NCBI GenBank assembly: GCA_031290695.1
Contig: JAITNB010000023.1
Span: 1 to 6,480, forward strand
Direction of reading: 5' to 3'
Source: Coriobacteriales bacterium
Lineage (GTDB): Bacteria; Actinomycetota; Coriobacteriia; Coriobacteriales; UBA8131
DNA: 6,480 nt
Below the pieces are notes generated by a model. That model was not told the DNA's origin. It saw nothing but the letters and a program-made list of their open reading frames with translations, and did no database searches. Shown here in pieces: positions 1 through 5,157 of the stretch. The position numbers were made by a program, and so were the translations under genes. How positions within the stretch are numbered: the stretch's first letter is position 1; each line of letters begins with the position of its first letter.

Positions 1-170
1 TTCGAATATTTCCGGCTTAGGGCCGCAGCGAGCTTTTCTGGATTTCCCCACTTAATCTCAAAACCGTTCGGCTTCGGAGGATTGGCATCGACTTCCTCCA
101 TCTGCTCTATCAGCCTGTCCACCATCTCGTCATTAAAGACAACGGCCCGCCCAATGCTTGAAGTTGCCAT
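1..170 (-). CDS. Small hypothetical protein, partial (C-terminus beyond the left edge)
   Basis: A reading frame begins at an ATG (170-168) and stays open for 56 codons until the window ends, so the C-terminus is missing. It starts MATSSIGRAVVFNDEMVDRL, followed by an acidic helix (about residues 15-27) and a proline-rich turn, and runs on through a segment that reads IKWGNPEKLAAAL. A strong Shine-Dalgarno AAAGGAGG lies 6 bases upstream, and a good extended -10 promoter sits about 30 bases further up, so the gene is very likely real. I do not recognise the family with certainty. The opening 'ATSSI' and the short acidic design recall small proteins that accompany acetyltransferase-like or other toxins in Firmicutes and Coriobacteriia, so an antitoxin role is possible but only an inference. 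The downstream gene that would settle this is outside the window. Confidence 0.75.
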   Translation of the reverse strand, partial: MATSSIGRAVVFNDEMVDRLIEQMEEVDANPPKPNGFEIKWGNPEKLAAALSRKYS

Positions 171-176
171 GGCCAA

Positions 177-184
177 CCTCCTTT
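177..184 (-). promoter_or_regulatory. Strong Shine-Dalgarno of the left-edge small gene
   Basis: On the minus strand this reads AAAGGAGG, a near-perfect anti-16S match, with 6 bases to the ATG at 170. It fixes the start of a gene whose downstream part cannot be seen. Confidence 0.85.
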
Positions 185-189
185 CTCTG

Positions 190-232
190 CCAGAATCCCA
201 TGTGCACATCATACCACACACCTGCCTTCTGG
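190..232. repeat. Inverted repeat CCAGAA / TTCTGG around the small-gene promoter
   Basis: Six-base arms at 190-195 and 227-232, separated by 31 bases, frame the palindrome and -10 described above. It may help form an operator, or form a weak hairpin in read-through RNA from the VapD gene. The arms are short enough to be chance, and no T-run follows on the minus strand, so it is not a terminator. Confidence 0.25.
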
Positions 233-235
233 TAA
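200..235 (-). promoter_or_regulatory. Promoter with palindromic operator candidate, left-edge small gene
   Basis: On the minus strand an extended -10, TGG-TATGAT (TATGAT at 213-208), is preceded by TTACCA (235-230) with a 16-base spacer; TTACCA matches the -35 consensus at 4 of 6 bases. Transcription would start near 202, giving a leader of about 30 bases. A perfect 10-base palindrome, ATGTGCACAT (200-209), overlaps the -10 edge and the predicted start point, the classic place for a repressor that controls its own gene. The promoter is fairly convincing; the operator role is inferred. Confidence 0.5.
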
Positions 236-250
236 TCAGAGTTGGATGTG

Positions 251-272
251 GTCATTTAAGCGTCATTTAAGC
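251..272. repeat. Perfect 11-bp tandem duplication across the VapD stop codon
   Basis: GTCATTTAAGC occurs twice in immediate succession (251-261 and 262-272). The right-hand copy contains the stop codon of the VapD gene (269-267, TAA on the minus strand), and each copy would supply the same Ala-stop ending. It looks like a recent slippage duplication, leaving the extra copy in the 3' untranslated region. Confidence 0.8.
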
Positions 273-632
273 AACTTCCAATAGGCTCTCGTCATCCATT
301 GCAGATTGTCTGCTCACATCCGAACTACGTTTTGCCATATAGCTCATCGCATCAGACTCAGCCATGAAATCAGTGATGTCAAAACTATTTGCGCAATTCG
401 CAAGCCACGGACAAGCAGCCATAAGGTCGTCTATTATCACATACACCTCCGCATAACTGAGGCGCTCGATGGACACATAGCCCGACCATTGCTTATGCTC
501 AAACCCGTTCCGCTCCAAAAAGCGTTTGATTCTTGAGTAGGCGGCTTGTCTTTTGTTTGCCCCAAACTCAGCAATCAGCCTATGTGTATCTAAGTCAAAA
601 TTGACCGATTTTCGCCGTTTTGGTGATGCCAT
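267..632 (-). CDS. vapD: VapD-family protein (Cas2-like fold ribonuclease, toxin candidate)
   Basis: This 121-residue protein carries the VapD hallmarks: a first beta strand ending in FDLDT (residues 12-16) with the conserved acidic residues, a helix of the form AYSRIKRFLERNGF (31-44), and a late segment CPWLANCANSFDITDF (74-89) matching the family's second half. VapD proteins have a ferredoxin-like fold related to Cas2; characterised members from Helicobacter and Haemophilus cleave RNA, and the Haemophilus one works as a toxin paired with VapX. This copy has an N-terminal basic stretch (KRRK, 5-8) and a C-terminal tail of about 30 residues beyond the usual core of roughly 90. I chose ATG 632, which lies 2 bases after the stop of the upstream gene and suggests translational coupling. 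An in-frame TTG at 665 has AAGGAG only 2 bases away and overlaps the upstream gene, so it is less likely. Ribonuclease activity here is inferred. Confidence 0.85.
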   Translation of the reverse strand: MASPKRRKSVNFDLDTHRLIAEFGANKRQAAYSRIKRFLERNGFEHKQWSGYVSIERLSYAEVYVIIDDLMAACPWLANCANSFDITDFMAESDAMSYMAKRSSDVSRQSAMDDESLLEVA

Positions 633-634
633 AT

Positions 635-964
635 TCAGGCGCTTGCCTGCATTCGCTCGCGGCAAAACTCCTTAAAGTCCTCAACCGCAAAGTCATTGGG
701 GTCATCGGAGGCATCGCTGTTAAAGTACAGCCAAGTGTTGACGTTATCCACAAACCAGTTTTTCTTTCTAAATGTGTTGAAGGCGAGGCCAAAGTATGAA
801 AAATCGGTTTTGTTGCCCGAGCCCAGATAAAAACCGTTTGCAGCTTTGGCAAAACCCAAGTCTAAAACCATGTAGTTGTCAATGGTGGCCTGAATCTTTG
901 CTGGGCTGTATTTGCCATCGCGCCGCAGCTTATCATCATCCATCACTATCTGCATTTTTATCAT
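635..964 (-). CDS. Hypothetical protein upstream of VapD, possible antitoxin partner
   Basis: A 109-residue soluble protein with no signal peptide or membrane segment. It begins with a mixed strand-helix part containing MDDDKLRRDGKYSPAKI (8-24), continues through a Gly/Tyr-rich turn (FYLGSGNKTDFSYFG, 45-59), then an aromatic motif WFVDNVNTWLYFNSD (70-84), and ends in an acidic helix. I recall similar short proteins with a 'WF.DNV..W.WYNSD' signature in mobile regions of Firmicutes genomes, but I cannot name a family. It ends 2 bases before the VapD start, so the two are almost certainly co-transcribed; the gene order fits a partner-then-toxin module. It does not obviously resemble Haemophilus VapX. 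ATG 964 was preferred because an AGG-containing purine stretch lies about 8 bases upstream and the frame's extra 22 residues (to ATG 1030) run through the promoter region. Its antitoxin role is inferred only from position. Confidence 0.75.
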   Translation of the reverse strand: MIKMQIVMDDDKLRRDGKYSPAKIQATIDNYMVLDLGFAKAANGFYLGSGNKTDFSYFGLAFNTFRKKNWFVDNVNTWLYFNSDASDDPNDFAVEDFKEFCRERMQASA

Positions 965-1001
965 CACAAAACCTGCTTTCAACTCTTGAGTAGATGTGTT
1001 C

Positions 1002-1010
1002 AGAATAGCA
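1002..1010 (-). promoter_or_regulatory. Possible extended -10 promoter of the VapD module
   Basis: On the minus strand TGC-TATTCT (1010-1002) fits an extended -10 and would start RNA near 995, giving a leader of about 30 bases before ATG 964, the same length as in the neighbouring small-gene unit. No good -35 is visible. The 8-base core TATGCTAT also occurs at the proposed FIST promoter. Confidence 0.3.
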
Positions 1011-1012
1011 TA

Positions 1013-1030
1013 ATGCACCAACACGTGCAT
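1013..1030. promoter_or_regulatory. Inverted repeat ATGCAC-N6-GTGCAT, operator candidate
   Basis: Perfect 6-base arms at 1013-1018 and 1025-1030 lie just upstream of the proposed -10 of the VapD module, covering the -35 and spacer. This is where an autoregulating antitoxin would typically bind. The half-site GTGCA recurs in the palindrome at 200-209. The regulatory role is inferred. Confidence 0.4.
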
Positions 1031-1052
1031 CTGTTCTCATTGCCGAATTCAA

Positions 1053-2042
1053 TCAGGAATCAGTCGTCTCATCGTTGGGTTCCTCGGTCTCTGCCGGCTC
1101 GTCAGGGGGCTCCTCGGCCTCTGTCATCAGCTCATCCAGCGAGGGGATGTCCTCAAGGGCGAACGTGCTGGCAGGCCAGCCTCTCTGCGTGGCGGCGATT
1201 GCGGCGCGGTAGCGATGGCGTAGGTCGAAAACGATGTCGAGGACGACGGCGAGGGCGCAGGCGGCGGCAAGGGCCATCATTATCGACTCCAGTGTGGGCG
1301 GCAAGAAAGGAGCGGTGCCCTGCCCGGCAGCGGGCACGGGCGTTACCGCTGGGACAGGCTCGTTCCCGCCGGGGGCACCTGCCTCCAAAGGCATCGGCGC
1401 TATCGCGCCTGTCTTCGCCGTAAGGTCCAGCGAGGACAACGCGCGGGCGTGGGTGCCCGTGACCTTAAACGACACAGAGCCGTCCTGTACGGCAAGCTCG
1501 AAGGCCTCCAGGCCATAGGCTCCGCTTCGCTCGTCAAAGGAGAACAGGGAGAGGCTGGTCCCCTCGAAGTTGGCGGGGAGCGCCACGCTGAGCCGTGCGG
1601 GCAGGGGCAGCTCGCCTTCATGGGAGAACGCGAGCATGAGCGTGTCGGGCGCACCGGAGCCGTCGGCATCCCCCACCGTCAGGACGATGCCCAAGTCAAG
1701 CGAGGTCAGCCTTGCCGCCTCTTGCTTCGATATGTCCAGCCCGTTGAAGATCCAGGTATAACCGGGCTGCCCCGCTGTGCCTCCGTTCCAAAAGATCACC
1801 GTCTCATCGGTTCCCGCCACGGCGCGCAGGTCGTCGGCAGCCTGGGCAGGGGCATCGTCGGGAGCGTCCAGGGCAGAAACGGCGCTGTATTCTCCGCCGC
1901 CATAACCGTCAACTTGGGCAGGGGCATCGTCAGAGGCGGCCAGCGCAGGGCGCGCAAAGGCCAGCGCGAGCACAAGGATTAGCAGACACAGCGACAGGCA
2001 GCTGAGAAACACCCTCTTATGAGCAACTGCCACACATGCCAC
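1053..2042 (-). CDS. Exported single-pass membrane protein with beta-rich outer domain
   Basis: From a GTG start at 2042 this is a 329-residue protein. It has a signal peptide with basic residues (HKR, 8-10), a hydrophobic core (about 11-29) and a likely cleavage site RPALA|ASDD near residue 35. The outer part (about 36-245) has an Asp/Ala/Pro-rich lead, then a predicted beta domain (about 80-208) including YTWIFNGLDI, a LP.PA.LSVALP strand and LSLFSFDERSG. This pattern recalls beta-sandwich repeats of surface proteins from Firmicutes and Coriobacteriia, though I cannot name it. A Pro/Gly/Thr-rich linker leads to a membrane helix (about 252-272), basic residues RHRYR, and a tail rich in Glu and Asp (298-329), probably cytoplasmic. 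The GTG has a good SD 8 bases away and makes a normal-length signal peptide; in-frame ATGs at 2132 and 2222 would add an unusual leader. Function unknown; perhaps a cell-surface or signalling anchor. Confidence 0.8.
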   Translation of the reverse strand: MACVAVAHKRVFLSCLSLCLLILVLALAFARPALAASDDAPAQVDGYGGGEYSAVSALDAPDDAPAQAADDLRAVAGTDETVIFWNGGTAGQPGYTWIFNGLDISKQEAARLTSLDLGIVLTVGDADGSGAPDTLMLAFSHEGELPLPARLSVALPANFEGTSLSLFSFDERSGAYGLEAFELAVQDGSVSFKVTGTHARALSSLDLTAKTGAIAPMPLEAGAPGGNEPVPAVTPVPAAGQGTAPFLPPTLESIMMALAAACALAVVLDIVFDLRHRYRAAIAATQRGWPASTFALEDIPSLDELMTEAEEPPDEPAETEEPNDETTDS

Positions 2043-2050
2043 CGCCCGCG

Positions 2051-2056
2051 CTCCTT
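2051..2056 (-). promoter_or_regulatory. Shine-Dalgarno that supports the GTG start at 2042
   Basis: AAGGAG on the minus strand sits 8 bases before GTG 2042. The alternative ATG at 2132 has only a GAGG directly touching it with no spacing, so this site favours the GTG start. Confidence 0.65.
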
Positions 2057-2100
2057 CACTTCGCCTCGCTGTCTTGTGTATGGGCAGATATGCCGTTGAT

Positions 2101-2130
2101 GGGTTATTTGTATGATGTGGCAAATAATCC
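2101..2130. repeat. 30-bp inverted repeat in the divergent intergenic region
   Basis: GGGTTATTTG (2101-2110) and CAAATAATCC (2121-2130) are 10-base arms that match at 9 of 10 positions, around a 10-base centre; the single mismatch would be a G-U pair in RNA. It lies about 60 bases upstream of the exported protein's start and about 110 bases from the -35 of the divergent gene. It may be an operator for a dimeric regulator or a leader hairpin. It stands out as AT-rich within GC-rich surroundings. Confidence 0.5.
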
Positions 2131-2225
2131 ATCCTCAGGGCAATGCCTGCCGCGAAGTCTACACCAAGGCACACCGGCGCGCAAGGAGAAGACGAGGCGC
2201 GAGTGAGTCGATAATTACACACAAT

Positions 2226-2233
2226 TTGCGCAA
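2226..2233. promoter_or_regulatory. Short palindrome TTGCGCAA beside the divergent promoter
   Basis: A perfect 8-base palindrome ends 5 bases before the proposed -35 of the zinc-ribbon gene. It could be a regulator site, but an 8-base palindrome is easily found by chance. Confidence 0.2.
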
Positions 2234-2238
2234 TATCC

Positions 2239-2268
2239 CTGCCACAAACCCCTTTCTCGTACTATGAT
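2239..2268 (+). promoter_or_regulatory. Probable promoter of the zinc-ribbon membrane protein
   Basis: CTGCCA (2239-2244) and TATGAT (2263-2268) are separated by 18 bases; they match the -35 and -10 consensus at 4 of 6 and 5 of 6 positions. RNA would begin near 2275, leaving about 28 bases before ATG 2303. This start point lies after the in-frame ATG at 2264, which argues against that codon. Confidence 0.45.
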
Positions 2269-2302
2269 GGTGGCACACAAAATCACGAGGACGGGAGACG
2301 GT

Positions 2303-3436
2303 ATGTTTTGTATGAAGTGTGGCACCCAACTTCCCAACGAGGGGATGTTCTGCCCAAACTGCGGCACAAAGAACGAAGTGCCAGAACCCGCGCTTATCCC
2401 GTCGCAGCCGCCCCAACCTGCACCCGTGTATGCGGCCCCGCCGGTCGAGGTGCCTAAGAAGCGCTCGATGAAGCCGCTCATCATCGTGTTGGCGGTTGTG
2501 CTGCTCGTCGTGCTGGGCATAGGCGGCTTTGTTGGCTTCAACGCCTTTCAGGAGTCGCAGCGCGCAGCCGCATACGACAACGCAGTCGCCCTCATGGACG
2601 CGGGCGAGTATGACGCAGCGTTAACGGAGCTTGAGGGCATTGTGGACTACAAGGATGCCTCGTCGCTCATCGCGCTGTGCGGGCAGAACCTCGACTACAA
2701 CACAGCGGTCGCCCTCATGGGCTCGGGCGACTATGAGGGCGCCAAGAATACGTTTGAGGGTCTGAGCAGCTTCAAAGACTCCCGTGAGCTTGCGGAGGAA
2801 TGCGGTGATCACATCCAGTTCGCCGAGGCCCAGTCACAGTTCGAATCAGGGGCCTACGACAAGGCACTCGCCCTCTTTACCACGCTTGCCAACAAGGAGT
2901 TCCCCAAGGCAGGTGACTGGGTGAACAAGACCCTCTATGCCCAGGCCGGCGAGAAGTTTGACAGCGGCGACCTCTATGGCGCATACCAGGGCTTCGTCGA
3001 TCTGGGAAGTTACGAGGACTCGGCCGAGCGGGCGACGGCCTGCACCACACCGATGCCCGGCAATGGCGAGCTGTACCATAACGATGGGTTTGTCTCAAGC
3101 TCGGTTCACATCATCTTCGACGCCGCCAACACGAGCGCGCCGCACTACCTCAAGATATACAGTGGGGATACGCTTGTGTCGGCAATCTTCATCAACGGCA
3201 ACGGCTCTGCGACGATACAGGTCCCCGCAGGCACGTATACCGTTAAGTCGGCCTCTGGCAGCGTCTGGTTTGGCGAGGAGACTTTGTTTGGTGATGACGG
3301 GACCTACTACAAGATGATGTTCGAGGGCGAGGGCGAGGCGTCGATGTTCCAGGAAAACTATGAGTACACCATCACCCTCTACTCGGTAGTTGGCGGCAAC
3401 GTGGCCCACGAGTCCGTCGACCCCGGCTCATTCTAA
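2303..3436 (+). CDS. Zinc-ribbon, single-pass membrane protein with TPR-like repeats and C-terminal beta domain
   Basis: A 377-residue protein with several distinct parts. Residues 1-21 form a zinc ribbon with two CxxC knuckles (Cys3, Cys6, Cys17, Cys20). A Pro-rich linker (28-51) and basic KKR lead to one transmembrane helix (about 58-78). Helical repeats follow at about 89-127, 131-168, 172-208 and 211-247; the first two are closest, sharing AVALM..G.Y..A and a F/Y-KD-S turn. The C-terminal part (about 265-362) is predicted beta-rich with an Ig- or lectin-like pattern. The zinc ribbon is expected in the cytoplasm and the repeats and beta domain outside. Such zinc-ribbon membrane proteins are common in Gram-positive anaerobes and mostly uncharacterised. 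ATG 2303 puts the 'MFCxKCG' zinc-ribbon motif at the N-terminus, as is typical, with GGGAG 5 bases upstream. Its 3' end overlaps the convergent kinase gene by 9 bases. Function is unknown; an envelope sensing or scaffolding role is a guess. Confidence 0.9.
   Translation: MFCMKCGTQLPNEGMFCPNCGTKNEVPEPALIPSQPPQPAPVYAAPPVEVPKKRSMKPLIIVLAVVLLVVLGIGGFVGFNAFQESQRAAAYDNAVALMDAGEYDAALTELEGIVDYKDASSLIALCGQNLDYNTAVALMGSGDYEGAKNTFEGLSSFKDSRELAEECGDHIQFAEAQSQFESGAYDKALALFTTLANKEFPKAGDWVNKTLYAQAGEKFDSGDLYGAYQGFVDLGSYEDSAERATACTTPMPGNGELYHNDGFVSSSVHIIFDAANTSAPHYLKIYSGDTLVSAIFINGNGSATIQVPAGTYTVKSASGSVWFGEETLFGDDGTYYKMMFEGEGEASMFQENYEYTITLYSVVGGNVAHESVDPGSF
2579..2812 (+). repeat. Internal repeat pair coding for TPR-like units 1 and 2
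   Basis: Two related units of about 40 codons inside the zinc-ribbon gene. At the DNA level CGCAGTCGCCCTCATGG (2580-2596) and CAGCGGTCGCCCTCATGG (2701-2718) align, with further matches through GGGCGA.TATGA. This points to an internal duplication; units 3 and 4 of the protein are more diverged. Confidence 0.5.
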
Positions 3437-5146
3437 GGCCGCAACGTCTTGCTGGGGCAGGTAGTAGTCGAGCTTGTCCAGTAGCTCGTCGAAGTCGATA
3501 GGTTTGCCTATGTGGTCGTTCATGCCGGCCTCAAGGCACTTCTCAACATCCTCGCGAAAGACGTTCGCCGTCATCGCTACGATGGGAACGGCCCTGGCCT
3601 TCTCCACATCCAGGGCGCGTATGCTGCGGGTGGCCTCGAGGCCGTCCATCTCGGGCATCTGCATGTCCATGAGTATGAGGTCGTAGCGGGCGGGGTCGTC
3701 CACAAACATCTGCAAGGCCTCGGCACCGTTCTCGGCACATTCGATGGCAAGCAGCGTGGGCTCGAGCATCGCAAGCACGATCTCGCTGTTGACCTCCATG
3801 TCCTCGGCAAGCAGCACCGTGAAGCCTGCAAAATCCTCGCGGGTAGCGCAAGACGCACTAACGGCACAGGACACCTCTGCCTCACCGCCACTGCCCAGGG
3901 CAAGCTGCACCGTGAAGGCAAAGGTCGAGCCCGCGCCCAGCCGCGACTCCACCCAGATAGCGCCGCCCATCATCTCGACGATGTTCTTTGATATGGCAAG
4001 CCCCAGCCCCGTGCCCCCAAACTTGCGGGAGATACTGGTGTCGGCCTGGTTAAACGACTGAAACAGGTGCCCCTGCTGCTCGTTGCTGATGCCAATGCCG
4101 GTGTCTGTCACGCGAAACTCCAGCGTACACCCATCGCCCGCACTCGACGCGAGCCGCACATCGAGGACGATGCCGCCCTCCTCGGGCGTGAACTTGACGG
4201 CGTTGGAGAGCAGGTTGGTGATAACTTGCGTGAGCCGTTGGTCGTCGCCATAAAGGAACTGCGGAATAGCGGGGTCGGTCTTCACAGAGAAGTGCTGGCG
4301 CTTCTCGTCGATACGGTAGTTGTTCACGGTGCACACATGCTGGATCATCTGCTCGATGTTAAAACAGGCCGGCGACAGCTCGAACTTCTGGGCCTCGATC
4401 TTGGACATATCGAGTATGTCGTTGATGACCCCCAGCAAATGGTGCGACGCCTCCTCGATCTTTGAGAGGCAGTGCTCCTTCTTCTCCCCTTCGTTGGTCG
4501 CGCGCGCGATGGACGTCATGCCGATGATCGCGTTCATGGGTGTGCGCATCTCATGGCTCATGTTGGAGAGGAAGTCGCTCTTGGCCTGGCTCGCGAACAC
4601 GGCCTCCTCGCGCGCCCGTGTGAGCTCAGTCACGTCGTTCATGACGATGACCACGCCTTGGCTGGTGCCATCGCTTGCCTCGGCCGACGTGATGGACACC
4701 TGGTAGTAACTGGCGCTCCCGTCGTTGAACGCGACACGCTCACTGTAGTCGATCTGACCCCCAGAGCCCATGACCTTCAAGCAGCGCGTGCTGGTCGACG
4801 AGACCCAGCTGGCAGGAAACTCCTTGAGAAACAGGTCGGAGAAGGCCATGCCCACCAGCTCGCGCATGTCAAAGTAGCCCAGACGGGTGACGATGAGATC
4901 GCTTCCCAACACAAACCGCATATTGAGGTCGAGCAGAAACGTGATGCCCGGCGTGTTCTTGAGCAACAACCGGTTGTAGAAGTTCGAGAGCTCCTTGGCG
5001 GCCTCATTGACCGACCGCAGCCGCTCGGTCTGCTCATGCATGACTGTGAGCGCACGCAGGTCACGCTCCATCTTCTTGTGTTGACGTAAGAGCTTCTGAT
5101 ATTCCTTCTCGACGTCGAATGCGCCCTCTGGCCCTGTTCCCGGCAT
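3428..5146 (-). CDS. Cytoplasmic PAS hybrid sensor histidine kinase with C-terminal receiver
   Basis: A 572-residue kinase with all key motifs. It starts with a predicted coiled coil (about 12-55), then a PAS-like sensor domain (about 60-175). The HisKA domain has SHEMRTP with the phosphate-accepting His198. The ATPase domain shows the N box (NLLSNAVKFT, 311-320), G1 (DTGIGIS, from 348), F box (around 362-368) and G2 (GGTGLGL, 377-383). A linker leads to a receiver domain (about 442-562) with acidic pair Glu448-Asp449, phosphoacceptor Asp494 (MDMQMPEMDG), Thr526 and Lys548. There is no membrane segment, so it senses an internal signal. Phosphate likely moves from His198 to Asp494 and onward to an HPt protein encoded elsewhere. 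ATG 5146 has GAGG about 4 bases upstream, partly over the end of the FIST gene, which starts the operon. That pairing suggests the FIST protein is its sensory partner. The stop overlaps the convergent zinc-ribbon gene. Confidence 0.95.
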   Translation of the reverse strand: MPGTGPEGAFDVEKEYQKLLRQHKKMERDLRALTVMHEQTERLRSVNEAAKELSNFYNRLLLKNTPGITFLLDLNMRFVLGSDLIVTRLGYFDMRELVGMAFSDLFLKEFPASWVSSTSTRCLKVMGSGGQIDYSERVAFNDGSASYYQVSITSAEASDGTSQGVVIVMNDVTELTRAREEAVFASQAKSDFLSNMSHEMRTPMNAIIGMTSIARATNEGEKKEHCLSKIEEASHHLLGVINDILDMSKIEAQKFELSPACFNIEQMIQHVCTVNNYRIDEKRQHFSVKTDPAIPQFLYGDDQRLTQVITNLLSNAVKFTPEEGGIVLDVRLASSAGDGCTLEFRVTDTGIGISNEQQGHLFQSFNQADTSISRKFGGTGLGLAISKNIVEMMGGAIWVESRLGAGSTFAFTVQLALGSGGEAEVSCAVSASCATREDFAGFTVLLAEDMEVNSEIVLAMLEPTLLAIECAENGAEALQMFVDDPARYDLILMDMQMPEMDGLEATRSIRALDVEKARAVPIVAMTANVFREDVEKCLEAGMNDHIGKPIDFDELLDKLDYYLPQQDVAALE

Positions 5147-5157
5147 TGTTCCTCTTC

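Noticed and set aside
267..632. CRISPR-Cas locus suggested by a Cas2-like protein
   Set aside because: No direct-repeat array or other cas gene is present, and the sequence matches VapD rather than Cas2.
633..665. TTG 665 as an upstream start for VapD
   Set aside because: AAGGAG lies only 2 bases away, the extension overlaps the upstream gene, and the VapD fold is complete from ATG 632. It remains possible.
965..1052. Terminator after the exported protein gene
   Set aside because: The only hairpin here is the ATGCAC/GTGCAT dyad, which has no T-run after it and fits better as an operator.
986..1982. Long plus-strand reading frames opposite the exported protein gene (986-1423 and 1449-1982)
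   Set aside because: They are rich in Arg, Ser and Gly in the way GC-rich shadow frames are, have no good SD, and lie opposite a gene with a clear signal peptide and membrane helix.
2264..2302. ATG 2264 as start of the zinc-ribbon protein
   Set aside because: It lies inside the proposed -10 element, and the usual 'MFCxKCG' N-terminus begins at 2303 with its own SD.
3512..5089. Plus-strand frames opposite the kinase gene
   Set aside because: They are mirror frames of a strongly conserved kinase and show no recognisable domain or start signal.
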